This document shows positions 1-11,107 of a stretch of DNA of 21,686 bases, in pieces (within the stretch, counting starts at the first letter, position 1; the number at the start of each line of letters is the position of its first letter). Where the stretch lies: assembly GCA_946480785.1 (NCBI GenBank), contig CAMLLD010000092.1, positions 1 to 21,686 on the forward strand. The letters are read 5' to 3'. Source of the stretch: an uncultured Blastocatellia bacterium (GTDB lineage: Bacteria; Acidobacteriota; Blastocatellia; Pyrinomonadales; Pyrinomonadaceae). The position numbers and the translations under genes were made by a program. The notes beneath the pieces are model-generated. The model saw only the letters and a program-made list of their open reading frames with translations. It had not been told where the DNA came from and did not search any database.

Positions 1-233
1 TGATCCAACACCGCAGCGTCAATGCGCTCTCGCAAACGTTCGGTCGGCACATTCGCCTCGAACTCCGGCGCGAGCGCCGTCATCAACAAGTTAATCTCTT
101 CTTCCATCTCGCGCGCTGCCGCCGCGCAAGTGGAACATGAAGCGAGGTGCAACGTCGCACTTTCCATCGCCGCGCCCGACAGCTCACCGTCGAAATAGCT
201 TTGCAGCGTTGCCTCGTCCAAACACCGTGTCAT
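1..233 (-). CDS. Anti-sigma factor, zinc-finger (zf-HC2) type, 5' part only
   Basis: The reverse strand starts with ATG at 233 and stays open to the window edge, giving about 77 N-terminal residues. They include YFDGELSG followed by HLASCSTCA, the H-x3-C-x2-C pattern of zf-HC2 anti-sigma domains that bind ECF sigma factors at the membrane. Its ATG overlaps the TGA of the sigma gene (ATGA at 233-230), so the two are probably translationally coupled. The membrane segment and any periplasmic part lie outside the window. Family assignment is good; the signal sensed is unknown. Confidence 0.8.
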   Translation of the reverse strand, partial: MTRCLDEATLQSYFDGELSGAAMESATLHLASCSTCAAAAREMEEEINLLMTALAPEFEANVPTERLRERIDAAVLD

Positions 234-805
234 CGCCTGCCTCCGATCTTCCCGTAAACCCTCGCAAACTCCTTGCGCCCGCGCGCCACCAGACTGCCGA
301 TGTTCGTTTCCTTCAACGACAGACTGTTGGCGATCTCGCGATACGAGAGCCCCTGTTGTTTGAGCAACAGGCAGCTCCTCATCGGCTCTTTTATTTTGTC
401 CAACGCCCGGCGAGCTTCTTCGATTGCCTGGCGGCGCTCGTAGTCCTCTTCCGGAGCATCGACGTTAAAGCCGGTTTCCGCGGTGCTCTTGTGATACTCG
501 TTATCGCGAACCATCGAGCGGTTTTGCCCGCGCACGGTGTTTCGCGCCACGTTAAGAGTCACGCGCAGCAGCCACGCGCGGAGCAGATCATCGCCCGGCG
601 TAGCGTGGAGATTGCGATAGAGTCGTAAAAATACTTCCTGCGTCACGTCTTCAGCCAGGGCGGAGTCGCGAACGACAGCCCTGGCCGTTCTAAAAACGGC
701 GCGGTGATGGAGGGTAAACGCTTCGTCGAAACTGAGCGGACCGACCGCTTCAGTCCCGATGTCGTTAGGCATGGACTCGATCAATGCTCTAGCTTGTCCG
801 TTCAC
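230..805 (-). CDS. ECF-type RNA polymerase sigma-70 factor
   Basis: The protein has region 2 (FDEAFTLHHRAVFRTARAVV, then ALAEDVTQEVFLRLYRNL, typical of core binding and -10 recognition) and region 4 near the C-terminus (LLLKQQGLSYREIANSL, a helix-turn-helix). A short, highly charged linker joins them, and there is no region 1 or 3, as in ECF sigma factors. The open frame extends back to 958, but the first 50 or so residues look unlike a sigma factor. I chose GTG at 805, which has GAGAG about 8 bases upstream; ATG at 772 (MPNDIG) is the alternative. Length is then 191 residues, normal for the family. It overlaps the anti-sigma gene by four bases. The regulon cannot be told from the sequence. 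Confidence 0.85.
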   Translation of the reverse strand: MNGQARALIESMPNDIGTEAVGPLSFDEAFTLHHRAVFRTARAVVRDSALAEDVTQEVFLRLYRNLHATPGDDLLRAWLLRVTLNVARNTVRGQNRSMVRDNEYHKSTAETGFNVDAPEEDYERRQAIEEARRALDKIKEPMRSCLLLKQQGLSYREIANSLSLKETNIGSLVARGRKEFARVYGKIGGRR

Positions 806-1247
806 AATCACCGCTCTCTCAACAGTGCAAACACCACAACTCGCCGGCTTGTGGCAAGTTTCTGCCGGGCCTCCGTCAGCCGGGTCAGATTCCCTGCAAG
901 CCAGTAAGTACGCGGGTTTGAGCGGAGTTATTCTAGTCCTGAAAACTCCGTTTTGCACCAGGATAAAAGCGGCGACTGGTTGTTAGTGTCAAAATGGGGC
1001 GACGAGTTTCGTAACGTCGCGACGGATCTGAAAGTTCGACTCAATCCGAGTGGCCGTGACGAAAACTACATGAGTGGCGCCGACATTTTTATTGCTCCTC
1101 CTTCCGGTATCGGGTATAAGCGCATCAGTCTCTTCCCAGCTTTACTTATCCCCTGAATCCCAACGTGCGGGTTGGTGTGTTGTCTGACTTCACCCCTGAT
1201 GTCAGTAGGTCGGCCCAGTGTCTTAACTGAACCAAGGAGGAAGTTTC
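806..1247. other. Long intergenic region between divergent sigma and PEP-CTERM genes
   Basis: About 440 bases with no convincing gene. It must hold the promoters for the sigma gene (leftward) and the secreted-protein gene (rightward). Visible landmarks are an inverted repeat at 923-950 and a short inverted repeat CTGAC/GTCAG around 1187-1206. Small open frames here (for example 953-1156) have no ribosome-binding site or recognisable motif. Confidence 0.5.
923..950. promoter_or_regulatory. Inverted repeat upstream of the sigma factor gene
   Basis: CGGAGTT at 923-929 and AACTCCG at 944-950 are perfect inverted copies with a 14-base spacer. The repeat lies about 120 bases upstream of the chosen sigma start. 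It could be an operator or a transcript hairpin; there is no long T tract, so a terminator is less likely. Confidence 0.3.
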
Positions 1248-1919
1248 ATGAGATTCAAATCGCTGAAAGTTTTCGCTGGAGTGCTGATGTTGGGGTTGCT
1301 GTTGGGCGCGTCGTCGACTGCGTATGCGGACGCGTTCTCGCTCACCTCCTTCAGCTTCAACAATTTTCAGTTCACCCCGTCTGTGGGAACTGCTCAGTTC
1401 ACGGCAACCGCCGCGACGGCTCAGGCCCAGGCCGGCATCCTCGGCGGAGCTCAGGTCACCAACACATCGAGCAGCTTTCCCATCGCTCAAGCCAGTGCAC
1501 TCGTGAACGGAATCAGCGCGTCCGCGATAGCAAATGGCGCGACCAATTCCGTCAGCGCCACGAGCACAGCGTTTCTCGGCGGTTGCACCTGCCAGGGTGG
1601 CTCCGGCGGATTCGCCATGCTAACCGGCACACTTGTCTTGAGCGGCGCGGACGGGCCTGTTAACGTCAGCATTTCCGGGTTACGTTCCATGCTGTGGCAG
1701 GTACAGACCGACGCGTTCGGACAATACGCAGAGTCGGGTTTAACCATGGATGTGTTGGTGAATGGCGCCGTAGTGTTCTCCTTCCAGGTCGATGCGCTGC
1801 ATCCGCTTCTCGGGCCAAACCAGTCGTCGATGCTCCAGGCGGCAGAGCAGATTTCGCGCACGGTTACACTGCAGGGCGGCTCCACGAACACGATCGCTGT
1901 GCGAATCGGCGCAACCTAG
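1248..1919 (+). CDS. Secreted protein, prematurely stopped PEP-CTERM protein
   Basis: A 223-residue protein with a good signal peptide (MRFKSLKVF, a hydrophobic core, then AYADA as the likely cleavage region). The mature part is Ser/Thr/Ala/Asn-rich and beta-like, with one CTC cysteine pair near residue 112. AAGGAGG at 1234-1240 fixes the start. TAG at 1917-1919 ends the frame, but the same frame continues without another stop to 2030 and encodes a typical PEP-CTERM sorting tail. The intact protein would be about 260 residues and would be processed by an exosortase at the inner membrane. As written it would be secreted or periplasmic without the anchor. Its specific function is unknown. It may be a nonsense mutant, a readthrough gene or a sequence error. 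Confidence 0.75.
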   Translation: MRFKSLKVFAGVLMLGLLLGASSTAYADAFSLTSFSFNNFQFTPSVGTAQFTATAATAQAQAGILGGAQVTNTSSSFPIAQASALVNGISASAIANGATNSVSATSTAFLGGCTCQGGSGGFAMLTGTLVLSGADGPVNVSISGLRSMLWQVQTDAFGQYAESGLTMDVLVNGAVVFSFQVDALHPLLGPNQSSMLQAAEQISRTVTLQGGSTNTIAVRIGAT

Positions 1920-2030
1920 CTCGTGATAAATAATGAAGTACCGGAACCGGCGTCGATGGTCCTGCTGGTCTCAGGCCTTGGGGCTCTGACCGGCGTTTTG
2001 AAGCGGCGACGAAGATCGGTTGACCAGTAA
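1920..2030 (+). other. In-frame PEP-CTERM sorting signal downstream of an amber codon
   Basis: In the same frame as the preceding gene, right after TAG, the sequence reads LVINNE, then VPEPAS, a hydrophobic stretch (MVLLVSGLGALTGVL), KRRRR, and a TAA stop at 2028-2030. This is the complete three-part PEP-CTERM signal: PEP motif, transmembrane helix and Arg-rich end. It has no start signal of its own, so it only makes sense as the C-terminus of the gene at 1248. Confidence 0.85.
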
Positions 2031-2073
2031 GAAAGTTTCGGGAACAAGGCACTGGGTCAGTTGAGCGCCTCCG

Positions 2074-2131
2074 TGGAGTGCGCCGACTTGTCGGCGCTTT
2101 GGCCAAAGCGGTGCTAAGGCACCGCACTCCA
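2074..2131. repeat. Compact multi-hairpin palindromic repeat (REP/MITE-like)
   Basis: An outer stem (TGGAGTGC at 2074-2081, GCACTCCA at 2124-2131) encloses three adjoining palindromes: GCGCCGAC/GTCGGCGC (2080-2097), CGCTTTGGCCAAAGCG (2095-2110) and GCGGTGC-TAAG-GCACCGC (2108-2125). The element could fold like a cloverleaf in single-stranded DNA or RNA. It sits between the PEP-CTERM gene and hemE. It resembles the dispersed non-coding repeats of Acidobacteriota; that family link is from memory and not verified. Confidence 0.7.
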
Positions 2132-2163
2132 AGGGGAGGCGGTGAATATTTACTGCGGCGTAG

Positions 2164-2169
2164 TATAAT
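2164..2169 (+). promoter_or_regulatory. Candidate -10 box for the hem operon
   Basis: A perfect TATAAT lies 9 bases upstream of the chosen TTG start of hemE. No good -35 box is visible at the expected distance. If it is used, the transcript would be nearly leaderless for the TTG start, or have a leader of about 33 bases for the alternative ATG at 2209. Confidence 0.4.
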
Positions 2170-2178
2170 TCGCCTCCT

Positions 2179-4198
<2,020 letters not shown>

Positions 4199-4200
4199 CT

Positions 4201-5655
4201 GTGGCCCACATCGTCGTTATCGGTGGGGGCATTTCCGGTTTGGCAGCCGCTCATCGCCTTATCGAGCTGAATCCCACAGCCCACGTCACCTTACTCGAAG
4301 CGTCGTCGCGGCTTGGCGGCACGATTCGCACCGACGAGCGCGATGGCTTTCTACTCGAACGCGGTCCCGATTCTTTTATCTCGGAGAAACCGGAAGCGGT
4401 CGCACTCGCGAAACGACTCGGTCTGGAGTCGCGCCTGATCCAAACCAATAACGAACATCGGCGCAGTTTCATCGTCCGCAACGGACGTCTGCGCGCGGTG
4501 CCGGAAGGTTTTCAACTGCTCGCGCCGTCGCGTATCTGGCCGTTTTTAACTACGGATATTTTTAGTCTCGCCGGTAAAGCGCGCATGGCCGCGGATCTCT
4601 TCCTGCCGCGAAGATCCGCAAATGGCGCTGCTGAGTCGTCGAGTGAAATGGAGAACTCATCGAGCGCGACCGACGAATCACTGGCGAGTTTTGTGCGGCG
4701 GCGGCTCGGGCGTGAAGCGCTCGAGCGCATGGCCCAACCGATGGTTGGCGGCATCTACACCGCCGATCCCGAGACGCTCAGTCTGCGTGCGACGCTGCCG
4801 CGCTTCCTCGACATGGAACGCGACCATCGCAGCCTGATCCTCGCGATGCTGCGCAAAGCGCGTTCGCAAGCGAGCTCTACGAAGAGCGGTACGAGCGGAG
4901 CGCGTTACAGTTTGTTTCTCTCGTTCGACCGCGGGATGGAGGTCTTAATCCAGGCACTCGAACAGAAACTCTCGCAAGTCGAAATCAAAAAGGAAACGCG
5001 AGTCCAATCCCTTTCCCGAGCCGGCGCTAGCTGGACAATCCACCTCTCCTCCAGCCAAACACTTGAAGCGGACGCGATCTGTCTCGCCCTCCCCGCCTAC
5101 GTCGCAGCCAGCTTGCTTTCAAACGTCAATGCAACACTCGCTGCTCAACTCAACCAGATCAAGTACGCCTCGACCGCCACGATCAACTTCGCCTACCGTC
5201 GCGCGGCGATTCAACACCCACTCGACGGCTTCGGTTTCGTCGTGCCCTTCGTCGAGAAACGTTCGCTGCTCGCCTGCACGTTCAGCAGCGTGAAGTTTGC
5301 CAACCGCGCCCCAAACGATCACGTCCTGTTGCGCGCGTTCGTCGGTGGCGCGCTACAACCGGACATGTTCGCGCTAGAGGAAAACGACATGCAGAGTCGC
5401 GTCGAAAAAGATCTGCGTGAGCTGTTGGGTATAAACGAAGCGCCGCTGTTTGCGGAAGTCGCGAAGTGGAAAAACTCAATGGCGCAATACGAAGTCGGTC
5501 ATCTCGATCGCGTACACGCAATCGAGAATGAAGTGGCCCAACTACCGAATCTCACGCTCGCGGGCAACGCTTATCGCGGCGCCGGCATTCCCGATTGCAT
5601 CCGCAGCGGTGAAGCCGCCGCGGAAAAGTTAGTTACTTCCCGTCAGGCATATTGA
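4201..5655 (+). CDS. hemY: Protoporphyrinogen/coproporphyrinogen oxidase, HemY type
   Basis: An FAD-dependent oxidase that removes six electrons from a porphyrinogen using oxygen. The N-terminal Rossmann motif IGGGISGLAAAHRL (residues 7-20) is followed by an acidic residue in LLEASSRLGG. The C-terminal FAD motif LAGNAYRGAGIPDCIRSG is characteristic of the HemY/PPOX family. I chose GTG at 4201 because GAGG lies five bases upstream and the protein then begins MAHIVVIGGG; the open frame extends back to a TTG at 4180. Length is 484 residues, usual for the family. It ends inside the 3' end of the convergent gene (23-base overlap, 5633-5655). The order hemE-hemH-hemY is the same as in Bacillus. Confidence 0.93.
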   Translation: MAHIVVIGGGISGLAAAHRLIELNPTAHVTLLEASSRLGGTIRTDERDGFLLERGPDSFISEKPEAVALAKRLGLESRLIQTNNEHRRSFIVRNGRLRAVPEGFQLLAPSRIWPFLTTDIFSLAGKARMAADLFLPRRSANGAAESSSEMENSSSATDESLASFVRRRLGREALERMAQPMVGGIYTADPETLSLRATLPRFLDMERDHRSLILAMLRKARSQASSTKSGTSGARYSLFLSFDRGMEVLIQALEQKLSQVEIKKETRVQSLSRAGASWTIHLSSSQTLEADAICLALPAYVAASLLSNVNATLAAQLNQIKYASTATINFAYRRAAIQHPLDGFGFVVPFVEKRSLLACTFSSVKFANRAPNDHVLLRAFVGGALQPDMFALEENDMQSRVEKDLRELLGINEAPLFAEVAKWKNSMAQYEVGHLDRVHAIENEVAQLPNLTLAGNAYRGAGIPDCIRSGEAAAEKLVTSRQAY

Positions 5656-8035
5656 CCGTCTCAAGCCATGTGGCGTTCGTTTGCATCAAGGGCAGAAACG
5701 CCTCGCGCGGCACCGTCGTCTCGATATACATATTGTCGTCTGTGTTAATCCGTGCTCCTTCAAGCGGACCCCGCCCAAACCGCCACTCATCACCAATGAA
5801 CCACGAGACCACGTCCGCGGCCGACCGCACATTTATGCGCGCCAGTTCAGCCTGAACACGCGGATCCGCAAAACGCTCAACTACACGATCGAGACTTACC
5901 GGCTGCTTGCTCCCGATCAACAACAGATCCTTTCCGTTACTCGAGCCACCAACGCGAAACACCATCACGTGCGGAAACACGCGCGAGTACGTCGCCAGTA
6001 CTGAACGCAAACTCTCAGTCGATAACTGATAGATCTGCAACCACTGCACAAACACGCCCTGGTCCGTCAGCCGTTCGCGTCCGAGTTCGAAGAATTCCTG
6101 CGTAAACAGGTTCGCCACGCCCGGCACCCACGGATGGCTCGGCTCGCTCACGATGATGTCGTAGCGATTCGGCGTCACGCGCAAATACGTCCGCGCATCG
6201 TCGATGATCAACTTCGTGCGCGGATCGTCGAGGGGCCGATTGTTGACGTGATTGAAATATTCGGAACCTTGAATCGTCGCGGGCTCGAGCTCGACGCACG
6301 TCACCGACTCTATCGGCGACTGCAACATCGCGCCGACCGTGACACCGGTCGCGAAGCCGATGACGAGCGCGTTGTTGCGTTCGGGCGCGACGAGCAGCGG
6401 CAGTTGGCCCAACATCACTTGCGTCGGCATGTCGTAGACGCTGTCGGATGCGTTTGTGCGGCCGTTGATGCCCATTGAAACCGTGTCGCCGTCGCGACGC
6501 ACCGAGACCGTCGCGGTCGGGCCTTCGCGATACCACAGCAACTCGTGCACGTTTGGACCAGCGACTTGCCCGCCTTCGTTTGCAGCCTCGCGTGTTTGCG
6601 CGAGCACGCGCACGAGGCTGTCGTACGCGCCGATCGAGAGATCGGCGAGGTTCATCGGCGGCGCGAGGATGAACATCACGATCACCACCAACGGCGTAAG
6701 ACCGATCGCGAGGCTACGTTTCGCGAGCGGGGTCAATCCCCTTTCTGCTGGCTGATACGCGAGCACCCCCACCAGAACGCAGATACTTGCCGCGAGTAAC
6801 AGTGTGAACCTGATGCTCGTCACGGGGATCAGAATAAACCCGGTTGCAAACGCGCCGGCGATCGCGCCGATCGTGTTCACTGCATAAGTTCGACCGACGC
6901 GACTCACGGCGCGCGCTTCGTTGCTGGCCCAGACGAGCACGAGCGGCATTACCATTCCCATCAATAACGCGGGCACGAAGATCAGCAGCGTCGCCGCGAT
7001 GATCTGCAACGTTAATAAGCCGGGCCACGACTGGATCTTCAAACTCAATCCGAGAGAAATCAGCAGCGCTGGAATGCGATTCAGTACGAAGAGGCTCAAG
7101 AGCAAACTCAGCGCGGTGATTAGTTCGACGATGAGGATGGTCGGGCGCAGTTTTGCCGAGCGATCTTTGCGACCGATGAGCCAAGCTCCGGCGGCGAGTC
7201 CTAGTAAGAACAACGCCACGACGATGCTGAACGCGTACGTGCTCGAACCGATGATCATCGTCAGGACGCGTGTCCACGCGACTTGCGCGCTGATCGTCAC
7301 GAAGCCGGACGCAAGCGCCGCCACAATCCAGAACGAAGAACGATCCTGTTGTTCGGTTACTTCTAAACGGGGACTTTCGACCGGTAAACCTGACTGGAGC
7401 CGAACGCGCCGTTGTATTCCCAATGCAATCAAACCAACCAAAATATTGATCGTAGCGGTGATGATGATCGTGGTGCGCACACCAACTGCGGGAAGCAAAA
7501 CGAAGCCCGCTACGAGCGTGCCGAGGATCGCACCGGCGAGATTGCACGTGTAGAGACGCGTGACTGAGTTTGCATCGTGAGTTTTGGAGCGAAGCAGCGC
7601 CGCTGCGAGCACCGGTAGCGTTGCGCCCATCAACGTCGTTGGCACGAGCAACAACAAACACGAGAGCGCGAAGCGCAAGAGGGTGAACGTGAAGAAGCCC
7701 GGTTGCAGATCGCGCCAAACAAGCGCGTAGAGATTGTCGACACCGTGAAAGAGTATCGGTACGAGCAGCGCGTAGATCGCAACACCGATCTCCATCCACC
7801 CATACGCCGCCACCGGTCTCGATAAGCGCGGCGCGAGCCGGCCGGCAAGCGCGCTGCCGAGCGCGAGTCCGCCCATAAACGCAGCGAGCACGGTGCTCAC
7901 GGCGAGCGTCGTCGCGCCGAAAACGAGACCAAGCATCCGCGCCCAGAGCACTTCGTAGATTAGTCCCGTCGCGCCCGATAACACGAAGCACACGCCAATC
8001 GAGAAGCTGAGGGAACGGGATTTAACTGGAGTCAC
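5633..8035 (-). CDS. MFS/SpeE-like fusion: membrane protein with spermidine-synthase-like domain
   Basis: An 800-residue protein. The first 460 residues hold many hydrophobic helices in two blocks (about 10-210 and 235-460), with the repeated pattern FVLSGATGLIYEVLWAR and FVTISAQVAWTRVLTM typical of fused MFS/spermidine synthase proteins. Residues 500-700 form a soluble methyltransferase-fold domain (LVIGFATGVTVG at 557-568, VELEP at 581-585, DDAR at 612-615). The aminopropyltransferase catalytic segment is replaced by SEPSHPWVPGVANLF, so polyamine synthesis is doubtful; the reaction is unknown. The start is GTG at 8035 with a weak ribosome-binding site, 11 bases after the DUF58 gene, so it probably belongs to the moxR-DUF58 operon. 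Confidence 0.88.
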   Translation of the reverse strand: MTPVKSRSLSFSIGVCFVLSGATGLIYEVLWARMLGLVFGATTLAVSTVLAAFMGGLALGSALAGRLAPRLSRPVAAYGWMEIGVAIYALLVPILFHGVDNLYALVWRDLQPGFFTFTLLRFALSCLLLLVPTTLMGATLPVLAAALLRSKTHDANSVTRLYTCNLAGAILGTLVAGFVLLPAVGVRTTIIITATINILVGLIALGIQRRVRLQSGLPVESPRLEVTEQQDRSSFWIVAALASGFVTISAQVAWTRVLTMIIGSSTYAFSIVVALFLLGLAAGAWLIGRKDRSAKLRPTILIVELITALSLLLSLFVLNRIPALLISLGLSLKIQSWPGLLTLQIIAATLLIFVPALLMGMVMPLVLVWASNEARAVSRVGRTYAVNTIGAIAGAFATGFILIPVTSIRFTLLLAASICVLVGVLAYQPAERGLTPLAKRSLAIGLTPLVVIVMFILAPPMNLADLSIGAYDSLVRVLAQTREAANEGGQVAGPNVHELLWYREGPTATVSVRRDGDTVSMGINGRTNASDSVYDMPTQVMLGQLPLLVAPERNNALVIGFATGVTVGAMLQSPIESVTCVELEPATIQGSEYFNHVNNRPLDDPRTKLIIDDARTYLRVTPNRYDIIVSEPSHPWVPGVANLFTQEFFELGRERLTDQGVFVQWLQIYQLSTESLRSVLATYSRVFPHVMVFRVGGSSNGKDLLLIGSKQPVSLDRVVERFADPRVQAELARINVRSAADVVSWFIGDEWRFGRGPLEGARINTDDNMYIETTVPREAFLPLMQTNATWLETVNMPDGK

Positions 8036-8046
8036 AGTTCAGGCGT

Positions 8047-9371
8047 TCACAGATAAAGGACGTGGCTCGAGCGCCAAATGCTCGCGGGAATTGAGCCGGG
8101 CTCGGCGGCCGTCAAAAGAATCGCGTAGTCGTGCTCGACCGCATCACGCGTCATACTCGTCTTCGCGTTCGTATCGATCTCAAAAGTGTCCGCCGGCGCG
8201 CCTTCGATCGGCGTCACCAGCGCCAGCCGCCGCAAACAGCGATAAAGCTGCTCGATTCCGGATCCGAACGGTCCAACTTCATCACCCAACACGAGCCGCA
8301 CTTCCGCGCGTTCGTCGATGAAGTGCTTCAACAACGACGCCGTCTGCACCACGCCTTTTTCAAACCGCTGCCGCAACTCTTCACTCGGCTCACCGCGCAA
8401 ACGCGTATCAAGCACGATCGTGATGCGCCGCTCGTCTTCCGAAGTGAACTCGCGCACGGTCAACCGCCGCGATCGCGCCGTCGCCTTCCAATCGATGTGG
8501 CGCAGGTTGTCCTGCGGCTGGTAGTCGCGCATCGAGAACAGATCGTGGCCCGCGCCGCGGCGCAACGCCGGAATCCGCCCCGCATACATCGGCAGCAGGT
8601 GCAGCTTGTCGCTGATCACTTCCGGTTTCGGATACACGATGATATCGACGTTGCGCGCGCGCAATCGCCGTCGCCGCCGAAAGAACCCAAACGGAAAACG
8701 CGTCGACAACTCAAACCCGTCAATCAACACGTGCCCACGTTTCGGAAAAAGCTGTTCGACGCGCTGCTCCGCCGACGCGTGATGCGGCACGTAACTGAAG
8801 TACGCGAGTAAACGTTTCGTATAACGACGCCGCGAGGCCGCTCGCACCTGCGCCTCGCCACTCGGCCCACGCGCTTCGACAAACACCGAAAACGACGGCA
8901 ACAAACGTTTCGTGTTGCGCAGCGTCACGATCACCGGCGCCGGTTCCGCCGCAAAGATGTGATCCGGAAAACGCGCCGACACCGTCAGGTCGCGCAATGC
9001 AGTACGCGCCGCGATCCAGCCGACAAACAGCGTCGCGCATAACAACGAGAACACCAGAAACAGCAGATTGTTTCCCGTGTTCCACGCCGCAAAACCCACC
9101 ACGATGATGATGACGAGAAACACGCCGCCGCCGCTCGTCGGCTCAAACGGAAAATCGAAATTCGCGACTTCGACGCGCGCCGAACGCGCGAGCGGCGGCA
9201 CGATGAAAATCGTCAACAGCGCCGCAATCAATAGCGAGACGATCGCCGCGACACCCGCGAGCCACGGATCATTTCCGCGCCGGGCCAGCACGGTCACTAA
9301 AGCCGCGGCGAGACCCGCAAGCACCAGCAGAGTACCGAGAATTACACGCGTTAAGGCAGGACGTTGGCGAC

Positions 9372-9375
<4 letters not shown>
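8047..9375 (-). CDS. DUF58 domain membrane protein
   Basis: A 442-residue protein with hydrophobic segments at about 8-30, 38-60, 84-104 and 105-124. A cytosolic or extracytosolic region follows with the DUF58 signature RDYQPQDNLRHIDWKATA at 283-300 and a VWA-like strand TIVLDT. DUF58 proteins almost always sit next to MoxR ATPases and are thought to be their partners in assembling or chaperoning complexes; the exact role is not established. The GTG start overlaps the moxR stop as GTGA (9375-9372), which suggests translational coupling. A transglutaminase-like or VWA-domain gene, common in such operons, is missing here. Confidence 0.92.
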
Positions 9376-10355
<980 letters not shown>

Positions 10356-10381
10356 GAATCTCCTGCATTTTACACGCTATG

Positions 10382-10391
10382 ACAGATCTGT
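10382..10391. promoter_or_regulatory. 10-bp palindrome in the moxR/pilin divergent region
   Basis: ACAGATCTGT is a perfect palindrome 27 bases upstream of the moxR start and 89 upstream of the pilin start. It is a possible operator; palindromes this short also arise by chance. Confidence 0.2.
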
Positions 10392-10412
10392 AGTAGACTA
10401 AACGCCGCGCGC

Positions 10413-10475
10413 GGGCGAACGAGTCACAAATACGGAACTAAAAACTCACGACCTCGTGTAATTCGCCCAAGGAGG
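10413..10475 (+). promoter_or_regulatory. Structured leader and Shine-Dalgarno of the pilin gene
   Basis: GGGCGAA (10413-10419) and TTCGCCC (10462-10468) are inverted copies; inside them CGAG (10420-10423) can pair with CTCG (10453-10456). The 3' arm ends directly before the strong Shine-Dalgarno AAGGAGG (10469-10475). A transcript starting upstream could fold so that the ribosome site sits at the foot of the stem. Confidence 0.35.
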
Positions 10476-10479
10476 CACT

Positions 10480-10968
10480 ATGGAACCCCTGAATCGTGAC
10501 AAAAGAAACAACCAGGCCGGCTTCTCGCTGATCGAGTTGATGATCGTGATTGCCATCATCGGCATCCTGATCGGCGTCGGTATTGTCGGTTATCGCGCGG
10601 CCATTCGCGCCGCCAACGAAGCAGCGGCCGTGAAGACGCTGCGCTCAATCGCCGAACAGCAGATGCTTTACTACAACGCTCATCAACGAAGCACTTTCGG
10701 CACCTTCGAGGAGATGCGCAAGGAAAACCTGCTCGACAGCCGCTTTGATGGGACCTCGCCCGTAGTGGATGGCTACGTCTACACGATGAAAGTCATTCCG
10801 AAATCCGCGACGGCGCAGCCCGGCTACACGGTCAACGCCGATCCGCAAGTGCCGACGGGCACCGGCGCGACGGGCACGAACCATTACTACGTCGACTCCG
10901 ACACCAACACGATTCACGTAAATCGCGACCAGCCGGCGACTGCCACCGATCCTCCGATCGGCCAGTAA
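10480..10968 (+). CDS. Type IV pilin-like / pseudopilin protein
   Basis: A 162-residue prepilin with a short basic leader (14 residues ending in AG), then the processed N-terminus FSLIELMIVIAIIGIL with Phe at +1 and Glu at +5, the classic N-methylation and class III signal. A prepilin peptidase would cut after Gly14, and the hydrophobic helix packs in the filament core. The globular part has a conserved-looking helix (AVKTLRSIAEQQMLYY) and a C-terminal Gly/Thr/Asp-rich region. There are no cysteines for a disulfide loop. The start follows AAGGAGG with four bases between. No other pilus genes are in the window, so major pilin versus minor pilin or secretion pseudopilin is undecided. Confidence 0.9.
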   Translation: MEPLNRDKRNNQAGFSLIELMIVIAIIGILIGVGIVGYRAAIRAANEAAAVKTLRSIAEQQMLYYNAHQRSTFGTFEEMRKENLLDSRFDGTSPVVDGYVYTMKVIPKSATAQPGYTVNADPQVPTGTGATGTNHYYVDSDTNTIHVNRDQPATATDPPIGQ

Positions 10969-10993
10969 AAAAGCCATTTGTACGCACTCGGAC

Positions 10994-11028
10994 GCCAGCG
11001 ACCCGGAGCAAGGGTCGCTGGCTTTTTT
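10994..11028 (+). terminator. Intrinsic terminator after the pilin gene
   Basis: GCCAGCGACCC (10994-11004) and GGGTCGCTGGC (11012-11022) form a perfect 11-bp stem with a 7-base loop, followed by six T (11023-11028). It lies 25 bases after the pilin stop. The pilin gene therefore looks monocistronic. Confidence 0.93.
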
Positions 11029-11107
11029 GTGGTTTACAAAATTGGAAGGAATTACTCACAGACACGACAACGTTTTTCCTTAGACCTGAACCGATGGAGG
11101 TTTAGGT

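Noticed and set aside
953..1156. 67-residue open frame upstream of the PEP-CTERM gene
   Set aside because: No ribosome site, no motif, and it lies in an expected promoter region.
1917..1919. TAG as a pyrrolysine codon
   Set aside because: No sign of pyrrolysine genes in the window, and the position is not in a methylamine methyltransferase; a nonsense change or readthrough is simpler.
6714..7991. 425-residue open frame in another frame of the MFS/SpeE-like gene
   Set aside because: Very Arg/Asp-rich with no motif; the overlapping frame has clear membrane and methyltransferase motifs.
8131..8811. 226-residue open frame antisense to the DUF58 gene
   Set aside because: Arg/Gln/His-rich shadow without a start signal; the DUF58 motif is on the other strand.
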